DNA of 64,000 nucleotides from Glandiceps talaboti (GCF_964340395.1 NC_135556.1:13824410-13888409); one strand, 5' to 3'; counted from the first letter of the stretch, positions 16,286 to 29,090 are shown. The notes: generated by a model from the letters alone, not told the origin. A program made the numbers and translations.

Positions 16286-16897
16286 CGTCACATATATATT
16301 GTTGACACATTCTGTACCAATGGAAACTGTCACGGTTCCATGGATATACATCCCTGTGTAACATATGTCAATACTTTTGCAACCAAAACCAACCGATCGC
16401 GACCGAACAAGTGACACTACGTACTTTTTTTATTGTTTGCCATTTTGGTAGCTATATAAATAAGTATGTCCAAGACTACAAGAAATGAGTCTTAGCAAAC
16501 AAATATACAAGTCAGACGAAATATGAACAAGACCTATCACCATTACTGATACTAAACACACGTTTAGTATTACCATCTATTATTACCTGCGAAAAATGTT
16601 CACTTAGAATTGAGCTTGACTTTGAAATCTACCAGTGCTTTGAGTGTTAGAGTTTTTACTTCTGTCGGAATTGTTTCTAAGTGTTAGCGAACGATAATTG
16701 TGAGGAGCCTGGCTATGGTAGAAAGTACGTAACTGTGACTAGAAGTGGCCATGTCGGGGAGGAATATAGATTCAAGATTATTAGTGTGCTGATATTTACT
16801 CCCTCAAGCAAAAAGTCAAAAAGCTTCTCGTCAAAATAAGTATTGTATTCACCCCTGACTATGAATTTGACTTTGTCATTGGAACGCAGCCTTCACG

Positions 16898-17458
16898 ATG
16901 TATCTATTTTGTGACATAACATTGGTATTTTTATCAGTGTGTTCAGTTTCGTTTCATCAACCTGCTTATTCACCTGGTTTGAATGCCTTTCATTGTCCAA
17001 CTCGTTCATGTATAATAAATTATTCAAAGGCGAGAATCGTTTATTACCGCAACCATACGCCGAGTTTAAACGTCATCCTGGACATTAATGTCAATTTCAA
17101 TAGTTCACACTATGTCTGTATAATTTTATCTGGTGACGTCCATGTCAATCCTGGTCCTGCTAAATTTCCATGTGGCCTATGCTCTAAACCAGTTCGAGCA
17201 AACCAATATGGTCTGAAATGTGCAACGTGTGACTGTTGGTTTCACACGAAATGCGAAAGGATACCTGACCATCAATATGTCAAGTTATGGGATGCGTTTA
17301 ATGATGACTGGTATTGTACAAGCTGTTCGCTACCAACCCTATTCGAGTCATTTTATTCTGATCATGGAGAGGATCAACAAAGGCATGATCTTAGTCATAA
17401 TAATGCACCTGTTAACAATAGCCTTTCACATACTGCTACATTTCAAAGGGATCAATGA
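16898..17458 (+). CDS. LINE ORF1: 2A-like motif plus PHD-like zinc finger
   Basis: 186 residues, open. Residues 1-20 are hydrophobic. A 2A-like GDVHVNPGP lies at 79-87, preceded by a hydrophobic CIILS. A Cys/His array follows: C92, C95, C108, C111, H116, C119, C140, C143, with W139 before the last pair, as in PHD-type fingers. APE-type LINEs of several marine invertebrates encode 2A or 2A-like peptides in this position (established knowledge). Here the usual Glu of the D-V/I-E-x-N-P-G-P consensus is His82, so ribosome skipping is uncertain. The stop overlaps the ORF2 start as ATGA, which suggests termination-reinitiation coupling. Confidence 0.75.
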   Translation: MYLFCDITLVFLSVCSVSFHQPAYSPGLNAFHCPTRSCIINYSKARIVYYRNHTPSLNVILDINVNFNSSHYVCIILSGDVHVNPGPAKFPCGLCSKPVRANQYGLKCATCDCWFHTKCERIPDHQYVKLWDAFNDDWYCTSCSLPTLFESFYSDHGEDQQRHDLSHNNAPVNNSLSHTATFQRDQ

Positions 17459-20400
17459 GAGTTTATTACCAGAATGCAAGGAGTATTTGTAACAAACTAA
17501 CTTCTTTTAACCTTTTCTTCAGTGATAATACCTATGATCTCATTGCCATCAGTATGTGACTCGGAAATTTTGCATAACAGTTACAATATTCGCCGCAAGG
17601 ACAGGGATTCTACTTCCTCTATAAAGACCAGGGGTGGCGGAGTTTTGCTGGCGATTAATAACAACATCCCTAGTGTACGCAAACGTGAACTTGAAGTAGA
17701 AGGCTTAGAAGCTATATGGGTAAACAGGGCCGTAGCCTGACCAAATTGCCAAGGGGGGGGCAGAACTTTGTCTTGGTGCAATCTTGCATTTAAAATTTAG
17801 AAAAGTTATAATTTACATAAATTTGCATGCAATTTACATAATATATATTTTAGCATACGCAATTAAATATCATATAAAATGCTGGTCAACGGGTAACCTA
17901 ACCCATCATATTGGGTAAGTAGGTCGATTTCATGTTTTCACAATGCTTGACAAGGATAAAACAAACCATATATAATGATAGCAAAATATTTCAGGTCGAG
18001 TTTAGATAGAACTTATTCAGTCATCTTGATCTCATGCAATTTGTCTGCATAGCTACAGTTAGGAAATGTAAACAATTTACGGTTAAACAAATGGTGTAGT
18101 TCCTCCCACCCTCTCTTCTCAAAAAATGTGAAGCCCCGCCAATTGAAACTCAAGCATTATTTTAGCCACCCCTTCTGTCACCTACACTACAGTGGAGATA
18201 TAAAATCATATGATGCATTGGAAGGAGACAAATCCAAAGGTGAAAAAAAATTAGAAAATAAGAGTGTAGGAGGCCATTTAGAGGCATAAAATATCAAACC
18301 ATAGACATAATAAAATACCAGAATTGAAACAATTATATGCTATGCATTACATATTATTTGAAAGTGTATTTTCTTGTGGCAAAGCTGAAAGATATTATAT
18401 GCGGATGTGCACATGGTAAATGACTTCTCCTGAAGTTTAATTTGGTTCCAAAAAATCCCAAATAAAGAGCAAAACATTTCAAGACTTTCAGACTTTTGAT
18501 GGGTAAACTTTTTTTCAATTCTTTTTAGTGCACATTGGATATTTAATCTCAATTCATGCTTGTATTCAACATCAGAGCCAATCAAACCACTGTATAAGAT
18601 ATTATATTATTTGGAATAGACTCAAATGTATATTGTTACATGTACTATTCAGAAAATATAAATGAATATCCTTAATTTTGAAAAAAAAATGCGAAGCCAG
18701 CATGAGAATATATTGCTCATCACCAGAAAAAATATATGGGTAGATAGGTTGAACAGCTTTTTCATTTTTTTCTGGCCTAATGTCGTATCTTTCAAAGTAG
18801 TTGCCCAAAAGATGTCACATTCAAAATAAGAAAAATGGATGGTGCTTTCTCAAGTAAGTAACAACAAAATAATCATTTTCTTTACCCAACTCCCAAAACT
18901 GTTATGGTCTCGTTTATGTCGGAACCCAAGGTGAACTCAGTGAATTCTCCTTGTCATTATCATTGTAATGGAAATTGAAGTTTGGATTTTGATGTCGAAG
19001 GTACAGCTCTGTTTACAAATTCAAGGCCATTCTTTCCATAGCAAATTGTCGCTTCAAACTGAATTGCGGAATAACGCTAGTGTCAGTGTGCAATGAGATA
19101 AGTATATCAAACAACATTTTAACCAATTTGAAAGACAACGTCGAACACAATTATTGAAAGAAGTATCTTCAAATAGAGGATCTTAAACTGCATACCTAGT
19201 TTAATAGTTTTCAGGGCCACCAAATATTCCAAAAAGAGATCTACCGTTTTATCAGTATGAAATGTTTTAATATAAGGAACAAGATGTAAATGCGCTCGAT
19301 CTTCTGAGTCACTGCATGCAGCAGAGCAGGCGACCTCACGTTGAACGACTTTTCCCGTCTTTTTTTCGAGTTTTACTCGCTGACAATATAATTGCGACTT
19401 GCTATCTTCAAATGAAGGAGACTTTCAAGACTACTGTTACTCGCGGAAAATGCACTTCTTTTGTACTTTGCCGCACAAAGAATTGTTTAATTTGCTGCAA
19501 AAAGTTACAATTTTTAACTGGACACATTTTTATTCAAAGTTAAGCCAGGGTACAATAGCGATATAAGATACATATTAGCCAGGAGTCAGCAGTGTACAGT
19601 CACTTTAGTGAACTATAACTTGAAATCGCGCTTGCTAGGAATCGTCACGTAAATAACGATTTTAATAGCATCGCTATGTATTCAAAAAGTAGCTTTTTTC
19701 TTGCTTTTTTCCAAAATCTCAGGGGGGCAGCTGCCCCCCTTGCCCCCCCCCCCCGCAGGCTACGGTACATGTAAAGCTACCTTGCCATCGCTACAGTGTC
19801 TATTTATGTGTAGTTTATATTGCACCGGATGCCCCACTTGAGAAACTTAATTCTCTTGACAGTTCTATCAGTCGTGCTCTTACTTTAGCACATAAGAGTG
19901 ATTTTGTTTATGTCTTTGGCGATTTCAATCTCCCTGATATTGCTTGGCGAGAATGTGAACGCAATATCCTACTCGCAATCAGAATACCCTCGATTTAATA
20001 TGCTCAAATGATAGCGGCGTGACCGTCTGTGCATGTGAGGGGGTGATACAGTCAGATCACGCAGCACTTGAATGCTTTTTGTCTTGTAGAGCAGATAAGG
20101 GAGTGGAATCAGCCGCTAGAGTAGTGTTTAATTATAGGAAAGCTGACTTTCAACATCTGAAAAATCAGCTGCAATATATACCTTGGAACATTTTAGATTC
20201 CCTTGATATTGAAGACTGTGTTAGTACATACTATGACTTGTTATATGCAGCTATAAAAGACAGTGAAAACTAAAGCTCACATTAGTTTTAAGAAGTCGGG
20301 CAAAGAGTTAGATTATAGAGGGTTTTCTAACCTGCGTTCTCAATTTAAAATTACCCAACGTAATGCCTATTCAAGTTATTTGATTGAAGGACATTCAAAG

Positions 20401-21848
20401 CTCAATTGCTGTCAACACCAAAAGGTTCTGGTCACACGTACGTTGTAAACAAAAGTCATCATTTCCTTCTTCTTTATTGTATGGTGATAGTGAGTGTTCT
20501 AATTTAGAAGAAATCACTGACCTTTTCAGCAGATATTTTTCAGAGTACATATGTTAGTGATACTGAAAATTCATCTCTTCCCTCTTGCCCGGGTTTTCAA
20601 AGATGATACACTAAGCAATATCAAATTTTCTGAAGCATTGAAGGCGGTTGATTGTAATAAGGCCTACGGGCATGATATAATTCCAGGGACAATTTTGGTG
20701 CAATGTGCAGATGAGCTTAGTGTGCCATTGGGTATTATCTTTAATAAATCAATGGTATGTGAAGTGCTGTATTAATCAATCAATTACAACACGGCTTTTT
20801 CTTTGGTAAATCAACGGCAACAAATCTCATACCATACACCAATTCAATTATTGATGTGTTCGAGTCTGGTGGTCAAGTTGACAGTGTATATACAGATTTC
20901 TCGAAAGCATTCATACTTAGAAAATAGAAAACAGAGAGTTGTCCTTAGGGGCAACGAATCATATGACATACATATGATGTTCCATCTGGCGTGCCCCAAG
21001 GGTATATCAATGACCTACCAACAGTCATCAAACATTCAACTAAATGTATTTATATGCAGATGATTCAAAATATTGTAGGTCAATACAGTCTGATTACGAT
21101 TGCAGACTTCTTCAATCTGATGCTAGTCTCGTTGCTAAATGGTGTAGATCATGGAAGCTCAATTTTAACATTGGTAAATGTAATATTATAACTTTTTCAG
21201 GTAAAACTATGTCTAAGGTGATTGATTATACATATAAACTTGATGAACAGCCAATCAAGAGAGTACAAGTAGTCAAAGATTTAGGAGTATACCTAACTCA
21301 TAACCTATGTTTTTCTTAACATATTAATCATATTATCAAAAGGTCATTTCAAATGCTTGGATTTATAAGGCGTATTTACTCGAATTTCGACAACGTGCAA
21401 ACCTTGAGAACTTTGTATATATCATATGTCAGAAGAAATTTAGAATACTCTGAAAGGGTCCAAAAGAAATTCATTAAATATATGTGCGTTAAGCGGGGTT
21501 AAGTGTATGGGTCAGATCGATACTCAGAATTATGCGGCGTTTTTAATTTGCCTCCATTATCTCTTAGACGTAAATTTCTTGACCTGTGTTTTGTCCATAA
21601 ATGTGTGAATTCTAGATTTATTTGCCCCGATATTCTTGATAAGTTTAATTTTTTATGTTCCTCCAAAGTGTTTTAGATTTAAGGAATTTTTTAGGCATCC
21701 TAACCACCGTATGGATCTGTCCAAACATGCATTCGTATCGCGCTCTATGAGGCTTTTAAATAGTCTGTATCCTTATGGCATTGACCTTTTTACGTCGTTT
21801 GCTGATTGTAAAATAAAATTGAAAGAGTTAATATACACAGACGGGTAA
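17455..21848 (+). pseudogene. LINE ORF2 remnant: endonuclease and reverse transcriptase
   Basis: Begins with MRVYYQNARSI, the usual start of an APE-type endonuclease, then frameshifts near 17,555. It continues with RGGGVLLAINN and EAIWV, where the DNA transposon interrupts it. After 19,771 it resumes with VVYIAPDAPLEKL and GDFNLPDIAW (catalytic D and N kept), then IQSDHAAL (SDH motif). The reverse transcriptase part shows NKAYGHDIIPG and YADDSKY with several stops between. The last segment resembles the C-terminus of LINE polyproteins (FVSRSMRLLNSLYP). Confidence 0.75.
17725..19771. mobile_element. Non-autonomous DNA transposon nested in the LINE
   Basis: About 2.05 kb. It starts CAGGGCCGTAGCCTG and ends with CAGGCTACGG, the inverse of CCGTAGCCTG, so it has short terminal inverted repeats with G/C runs inside them. 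TAAA (or GTAAA) flanks both sides. Removing it together with one TAAA rejoins the endonuclease reading frame across EAIWV and KLPCHRYSVY. No transposase is recognisable. The termini recall hAT-type elements, but the repeat at the flanks is shorter than the usual 8 bases, so the superfamily is open. Confidence 0.75.
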
Positions 21849-22237
21849 TTTTACTTAATTTTGAATTTCTTTATGTTTATTGTATTTTCCTCATTGTGTA
21901 GATGTAAAGTATAATTGTTATTGTGATGTATGGTACACGTTTTGTTCAATCATTTATTGTATTTTATCAAGGTCGTCCTGTTATTGGGCTAAGCCTGTTG
22001 GATGATGAATGAATAATTAGTTACCTTTGAAGATAGCTGGAGTGACAATAGTACAGCCAAACTTTGTTCTAATAGCTGCAAAATTAAGGTTCTAGAAATT
22101 TCGTGATCATTAGTACATTTACTTAATAGCATGTCAACTTTAGAAGTATGATGGCATCGAAATTCCGTTGATAAAAGACAGCTTTCGTGAAAGTTATGGA
22201 ATAGAAGAAAAACACAATATGCTGTATATTATCACAA

Positions 22238-22251
22238 GTTACCATAGCAAC
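22238..22251 (+). promoter_or_regulatory. RFX X-box-like site (unit 2)
   Basis: GTTACCATAGCAAC, a full match to the X-box half-site pattern bound by RFX factors. It is identical at 39,543-39,556 and inverted with one change at 5377-5390. Confidence 0.4.
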
Positions 22252-22799
22252 GTGAACTTTATTTATAACGCATTGACATCGGTAATTTTGATTTCTCACG
22301 AAAGCATGAGAAGATAAACAAGATATGAACAGGTTGGAACTGGTTTTTGAACAGACACTGTCACAATACCTTGACCTTTGCTCTGCCTTGGCGAGTTGCC
22401 CCTTCGGCTATCAGACTGAAACCTATCAAAGGGAAAGTAGTTTTCCACACAAAAATATATTGTTATGTAAATGAAAAACATTGTTTCCAAGTTATTGAAG
22501 TTATTGTGTTCCAGAATGACATACCTGATCATTATAAAGCTTAATATGACGATAACTGTTGGCTGTAATAGAATTTTCAATTACACCATCTTTCCAAAAT
22601 TCAGTGTCTTAACCTTGTGTCTGGAAAACCGAGATATAAATGAGAGAAAATGGAAAATAAAAACACGACACATAGATCTCACTTAAGAAATCTTGTTTGA
22701 TGTAATTACTCTTCTAGATCTTTTGACAGGTTATCATCTATGGTAACACAAAATCAGATTATGATATAAAGAAATGCATGTGTCTCTTTCGCTGTCTCT

Positions 22800-22918
22800 A
22801 CCTCCCTCTGTCTATCACTGTCCGTCTCTCTTTCCCTACCCCACTTCCTATCTATCTATCGGTTTGTCTGTCTGCCTCGCTCGCTCTCTGTCTGTCTGTT
22901 TATCTGTCTATGTTCGTC

Positions 22919-22951
<33 letters not shown>

Positions 22952-22965
22952 GTGTGTGTGCCTCT
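22800..22965. repeat. Pyrimidine-rich tract with (CTGT)n and (GT)n
   Basis: Low-complexity sequence equivalent to 5500-5740 in unit 1. No coding potential. Confidence 0.85.
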
Positions 22966-23329
22966 CTCGCTCTCTCACCACACACACTTGATTTGAATTG
23001 TGAATTTGCATTTATTAGGTACAACTTTATACAAGTGCTTATTAAATGCATATACACGAGAGGGTAGGGTCAAAGTCATCAAGGATAACATAAATCTTGG
23101 TAAATTGTTTATTTACATAGTGAAAGCTATCAATATTGGATGGAACGAATGACTTTTGGACATTGAGTGAAAATACGCTGGTATAGTAAGGTAATCTCGC
23201 AATGTAATTTTGTATGGTGTGCAGTACGACACGTATCTACAGTCACACATGCGGCTAATGCACACGACCGTCTAACCGTGAAAAGAGCATCTCAAAAACT
23301 AAGTCGTCCAAATAAATTTGGAAATATGT

Positions 23330-23600
23330 TGAATGGTTGCCATGGAGAAGCATCCTGGTACCCTATACTAATGTTGATGAAGCAGGAGGAAACTTGAGAA
23401 CCTGGGGAAACCAGAGTTGTTCGGCAGGGTCAAGCAGAGTTCTACCCTTCTTACTTACATACCTGGTTAGTGTTCTTAATCAAACCTCAGACCACTAAAA
23501 TAAGTGGTCTGAGATCAAACCCCAGCCGACTAGTACTCTTGGCGGGTTCGAACCCATACTGTAGAGGTAAGAGGCGTACGAGTTACATGTACATTGTACC
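23330..23600 (-). mobile_element. SINE-like repeat, copy 2 (box A end lost)
   Basis: Matches the copy at 6250-6490, including the box B GGTTCGAACCC on the minus strand. It is truncated where it meets the GTPase exon fragment at about 23,600. A 28-base hairpin insertion lies inside. Confidence 0.45.
23487..23514. repeat. Hairpin insertion flanked by TCAAACC
   Basis: Arms CTCAGACCACT and AGTGGTCTGAG with a 6-base loop, flanked by TCAAACC on both sides. Units 1 and 4 lack it. Unit 3 has it at 30,811-30,840 with a different loop. Confidence 0.75.
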
Positions 23601-23810
23601 AGCACCCGTAAATCCAAACAGACCAATATGTATCTTCATTTCATCCATTTCACCAGCAATGCATCGTCGAATGGATCACAATTTTTGAATTCGTCTTTAA
23701 GAAAATCACCTGCATTGTATTTTAATAACAATGTTTTCAGGTCTGCAATATATTCAAATTTACTGTACGCCATCTCACACTTTAAACGACCAGTTTGTGT
23801 TTGAAATAAA
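23601..23810 (-). pseudogene. IFI44-like GTPase exon fragment, unit 2
   Basis: Matches the first exon of the GTPase at 8240-8539 but stops just after GFTGAG, in the middle of the P-loop, and is joined there to the SINE-like repeat. It has a 1-base loss at the CACCAGCAATGC site, and its splice acceptor AG is changed to AC. The later exons are absent. Confidence 0.8.
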
Positions 23811-24090
23811 AGTAAATGAGGAGACTTTTTTCAAATTCAATTGGGCGTTTCGGCGAAATGTTAGTACATTCTTAAAACTCGAACACGGGTAACCAATGAA
23901 ATCACGCGCAGATGCCCTTATGTGACCTCATCACGATGTAGTCATCGCTACCTAGGGGCTAACACTTCCAACGATCACACGGTGGATAATAGGCTAAGTG
24001 ACAACACACAATTAAACAATCCTCAGCCATCGTCAATACTCCCTGGAAAGTTACTATTTACCCAAATCCATATTATTAACCGTATTAGTA

Positions 24091-24233
<143 letters not shown>

Positions 24234-24379
24234 AAAAGACGTAAAACTAACACGTACCCACTCTGTTATTACAAGATATTCGTCGTTTTGTTTTCACAAA
24301 CCGAGTCGAGTTACAGAATGAGTACAATTATTAAACGTTCATACCAGTCTTACTATTTTAAAATGAATCAATAATTTAC

Positions 24380-25443
24380 GATAGTTCCATCAGCTACACT
24401 TCTCCTTCAAAGAGCTCTAATGAACAATAGACCCTACGTGTGGAGTCTATGAATGAACTCGTGCCATATTTTTTTGTAAATGTTATACTAGTACTGGTGG
24501 GTTTTCACCTAAGCGTATACGAACGATACATGCAGACGAAAAGCTATCGATATGCAAATACGATGTACTGGTACGATTTGGTTGCGTAAGATTGGTGCTC
24601 GACTGCGTTCTGGGGAGAAATCACCAGAGCTCGTTGAATTCAAGTACATCTATAACTTTGTTTTACTACTTTTACGCTCCAGTTTCGCCTCTGACAAATA
24701 AAGATTGCCATAAAAGTGATTTGTCAAATTCATGGAACCAAAACAGAGCATAAATAGTACTTTTACCATTCTTTAGTTTCACTTTGAAAGTAACCAGGTT
24801 AGAAAACCTACGAATGCATGTGGAATGAGGATTGACGTACGGTTTATATGCCGAGAATATTTCGATCTTTTATTTCTATGCGTCGTACTTTCTAATTATC
24901 AGGACAGTAAAATATTAGACGTTAGAGAAGTCTCCAAGCGCCCTTCCCCATCATACATTTCTACTCTTTGTCTTCATACAGTGCAAACTTTATGTTCATG
25001 ATGATTTAACCCATACTTCAATATTTCAATTGACATCTCATTATAATTTGCATGCCTGTATCTGACAACGTTAGCCAAAGACGTTGCGATGGCGTTGTTA
25101 TCAAGTTGAGAGAAAACCTGTTTCTAAAACCATCGGTCCCTACAATGTCTGAGCCAAACCACTATTTTTGATTGGTGGAATCGAAAGATTTGCATATAGC
25201 ATTACAGATGGTTTCAATGACGTTAAATATTATCAACAGACTATTGAGTGTGTATTGTTGTTTAGGTTGTGTTCACTCACGGTAAACGTCCATATTTGCA
25301 TATGGATATCTCATTAACCAGGGCATCGTAGTTGACCGTCGGTATACGTGCTTATGTGAAAACCCATTACTAAAACCTCGCTTATTACTTATATCAAATA
25401 AAACGTGAACACTGCTATATCTTCTTCTCATTAGTTTTGACAG
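24380..25443. other. Deletion junction and non-coding sequence before exon 3 of copy 2
   Basis: Sequence equivalent to 9893 in unit 1 runs directly into sequence equivalent to about 12,415 (GAGCTCTAATGAAC), so exons 1-2 of the four-exon gene are missing. The following kilobase has no recognisable exon. Confidence 0.6.
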
Positions 25444-27557
25444 CAAAGGAGAAGCAAGAGCTGTAGAGAGTAATGCAGATGTAAAAGGCGTCGACATGTC
25501 AACTAAACCACAGTTGGGTGAAGAGATGCCTAAAACTACTAAACCGGAGCCAACCTATGGGTACGAAGATGATGCGAACGTTCCAAAGAGACGTTATTCA
25601 GACAAAACACTCGCTATGGTACAAGAATGGAAGTCGGAGTTTAAGTCACGTTTACACGAAGCCGTATCGATTCTTGCTTTTCTCAGTAACGGAGCTATTG
25701 ATGGGAAATTCGTTGATTTACTTCGTGAAAAGAAGATACATGAAGATCAATGTGGATCTCCTCCAAGTTGGTTGAAAAGTTCCTTGCCTTACAAGAAATG
25801 CCAGGAAAATCTTTCAATGATTCTTTTAATAACAACCTACAAAACGCCGAACGGTAATGTCACATGGGTTCCCGTTGAAAAGACTATTGATCCACCGTTA
25901 CAGAAAAACCAAAGTGTTGAACCCAATGGAGCTACGGACAACCCCAAATCCCAATCCGAGAGAGGGTATGTATTCATAAACTTAATTTACGAAAAAAATA
26001 CTTATAATTAATATTCTTTGTAGCGACGGTATTGAAGAAAGATAGTGAAAATTGACGGTTGGTGCTTCCTTGCTCCAGTACCTAGTAGTTGTTGAGCATG
26101 AAGGCAATTATGTTGAGTTGCCAGTCCCTTTGGTCGTAAAAGTTTCAACAAAAAGCGTCTCCTTCCACTTTTAAGTTCCGAAATACATATAAAACCTAAA
26201 TAAATATAAAACATATGATAATTCAAGCTGTTGAAGAATCGCCCAGATATTTTCTTCATAGTCTGTTTTTAATCCATTTTAAAAAGCAATCAATAAATTG
26301 TCGAAAGAGTTTCAAGGTTGATATAGTTCGTCTTGTTTATAATTGTACTACAAGTTTTATGTCACAAACTATCAAAATAGTTACATAAAATGTTGCCCTG
26401 TCCTTTTTCCATTTCGTTAGTTTACCAAGAAAAATATAATTGTTTAAGTCTGTTTCATAAAAGTATTTTTATGAGAGTATTTTTCACGGGAGTATTTTTT
26501 CCATTGGAGTACTTTTCATGGGATTTTTTCCACAGGAGTATGTTTTCCCCTGAGTCGTTTCATGGGAGTATTTTTTTTATAGCTTGTGGTCTTTAAACCT
26601 ACCGCTAGAGTGCAGGTGACAACGGTGCTTAAATTTCTCAACCTTGCCTCACGATGAAAATAGCATCTACTAGTATTTAAATTTAAAATAGCTACCGGGA
26701 CAGAACATGAAATTACTCCGGATCCCATGAAACAGAATAAAATACTCTGAAAAAAATAATCCCATGAAAAGACTCTTCCAAAGCGTCTGAAGAGAACATT
26801 CTCATGAACATAACAATGTTCCCATGAAAAAACCTTCCATAAAATGTTCTCCTATAGACAAGATACTCCCATGAAAAAAAATCAAAATTGTATCACCTTT
26901 TTTGTGTGTCTTCAGTAAGCTGAAGCGGAATACATAATTTATTTAATATCAAAGAAAGCTACGTCGCAATTACTTTCGTTTGATTGTTTTTGTGATTTCA
27001 TTTTAATTTTCAGAAGCAATCAGAAGAACACTACGGTATTGACAGATATTTCTGCCATTGTCAGTTCACCAGATAAACAGCCTGACATTGGAGCCGACGA
27101 TGAGAGAGATCGTATCAATGAGTATCGTCGCACACACGATGTGTTAGAAATACTAAGGGAATGTGTCGAAAAATTAAAGAAATTTGATTTGGAAGTCGTT
27201 GCAATTCTTGCCTTCTTGAAAAATGGAGAACCCGATAATACATTTGCATCATTGTTAGTTGAGAAAGATATTGTTGCAAAACAGTTTGAAGCAGATTTGA
27301 GGCATAAAATTAAAAGGGCCATAAAATTCCCGACATACGTTGCGTTTATTGTTCAGGATCACGACGCATACAAAATTATTGAGCAGAATATTATGGAAAT
27401 AGAAGGGTTTTCAAATGACCTTAGCCAAGAACCAAATACATGGCCACAAATTTTAAATGTCTTTAAGTTTTTTAAATCAAAACCAAGTCTCCCGAAAAAT
27501 ATCATGGTTGATGATACGCAGGTGAGTTCAAAAATGTCAGCGCAGTCTAAGCCATGA
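25444..27557 (+). pseudogene. Four-exon gene, copy 2: only exons 3 and 4 remain
   Basis: Exon 3 is 25444-25965 and exon 4 is 27014-27557. Splice sites and phase 2 are kept, and both are open to the TGA. Exon 3 codes KSEFKSRLHEAVSILAFLSNG and exon 4 LKKFDLEVVAILAFLKNG, the two helical domains. Exons 1-2 (alpha/beta domain) are deleted, so no proper start is evident. The open frames suggest a recent loss, or use as exons of a chimeric transcript. Confidence 0.7.
26455..26880. repeat. Foldback array of degenerate TTTCATGGGAGTATTTT units
   Basis: Inside the intron between exons 3 and 4 of copy 2. About six degenerate units of roughly 18-25 bases run forward at 26,455-26,580, and their reverse complements (CCCATGAAAA, ATACTC) occupy about 26,725-26,880. 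The other units lack the array. Confidence 0.6.
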
Positions 27558-29090
27558 TATCTAGAAGCGCATGCAATGCAAGTTTCTTGAATAAGGATGA
27601 GTTATATAAAATAATATAATTGTGAGTAGGGAATAGCAACAAAATAATACTGTTATTTTTTTTGAAGTGATGGAATTACCTATGTGTAGCTGTTCGTAGC
27701 TTGAACTTGTTAAATAATGCATTTTGTATATTTATATTAAAGGTCACTGTATAGATGTGTTTTTAACAAAAACGTTAAAGATGAACTAGCTGTAAGGGTG
27801 GAGTATTATATTTGTAGTTGGTCAACCAATCATATTAAGATACCAATATTTATACATTGTACATGAGAATTCGAGGTCAATTTAATCCAGAGGTAGTACT
27901 AACAGGTTTAAGGTGAGGACCTACAATCAATCATGAGATTTTGTCTTCGCTTGCAAACGCTCGTAACCGATGTATCAATACCAGAGAGCCTGATCACCAT
28001 GGATAGGTTTCATGTTGAGATAGGCACAATAAAGATAACACACAAAACATCCCTTCTAGTGATTCTATTTAATTTCTGTTCCTCATTATCCGACCGACCC
28101 AAATTTTCCGACGACTTAAATATAAAAAATAGTATTTTCACCCACCAATAATATTTTGCGAAACAGTCCCCTTTCTGGCAAGAATAAGCAAGTGACACTG
28201 TCTGGACTGTCTCCACGTCATCTATAGTCAAGGCGTTGGCAACGATCAAAGCATTTCTTCAATTCATGACGGAAGTTATTCAAGTGGGGGGAAGCGAGAA
28301 CATGCCAGTTGTGTGGAGAAGCTGGGAAAGGGCTTTGTTACCAGGACTCTAACAAAATGAAGATAGAGAGGCAGAAAAGGAGAGGCAGAGAAACATGAAG
28401 ATGATTATAGTTTCTATGAGTACTCTTTGTCATCACTTGGGTGTTAGAGATACAAACAATCCTTGTCATAAAAGCTTGGGGACGATCGCACAATGTCACA
28501 CACGTTCAATAAGTGAACTTCGTTCGTTTCGGGGGGGAGGGGCTTCGTCAGTGCGATACCCGAACTTCAATTTGAATTCGCATTTTTTTACCAAATTCCA
28601 ACGGAACACTTTCACTCCTTCAATGATAACAGCTTTTGTGTTTACTACTGAGATGTTGATAAGTTGATGAAAATTTAGTCTATATAAGTGCTGGGTTTCT
28701 GGTAGTATTTTAATTTGTTTACAATCATGTTGTTACATTACATCGATCGAAGTGCTGTCACCGTTATTGTTTAAATTTCATCATAGTTTATATCATATAT
28801 AAATAAACGCTTGGTGTCGCATTTGTGAAGGTTCGTTTAGGGGGAGGGCAGAGGAGTGACGTGTGTACACATACAGTGCCTGCTTGTCGGCCGGAGTGTG
28901 GTGTTGTCTGTATTTCCATAACGACTGGTCTGTGGGAAGCCTGTTTGTTATCAATTGAAATTGTTCTTCGGGAAAAGAAAATTTGTATGATATGCACAGT
29001 CTTTCGATGACCTTTCACTATTTCTGATGTAAATTAGATTGTGTATGTTGTTTGTCCTCTTTATTTCAACTATTTATTTTTTCCTTTTCG
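27558..29090. other. Spacer between units 2 and 3; no gene seen
   Basis: No exon with matching splice sites or similarity to the other units. It contains short G runs and ordinary AT-rich sequence. Confidence 0.55.

Larger units (their letters stand above)
16550..22017 (+). mobile_element. Degenerate LINE (CR1/L2/Jockey-type), interrupted by a DNA transposon
   Basis: The insertion splits unit 2 sequence: the flank before about 16,550 and the flank after about 22,018 are adjacent in units 1 and 4. In order it has ORF1 with a zinc finger (16,898-17,458), an apurinic-endonuclease-like domain (17,455 onward, resumed at 19,772) and a reverse transcriptase with YADD (21,053-21,064). A C-terminal segment follows at about 21,640-21,848, then a 3' end with GATGAATGAATAA and no poly(A). 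Multiple stops and frameshifts make ORF2 non-functional. The clade call is from domain order and motifs only. Confidence 0.8.

Noticed and set aside
18340-18808. Minus-strand frames inside the nested DNA transposon
   Set aside because: Two short unrelated frames with no transposase motif. The element appears non-autonomous.
22296-22580. Minus-strand frames repeated at 39,601-39,906 (about 94-101 residues, similar to each other)
   Set aside because: Similarity follows from the duplicated spacer; the frames break in units 1 and 3, and no splice or start context supports coding.
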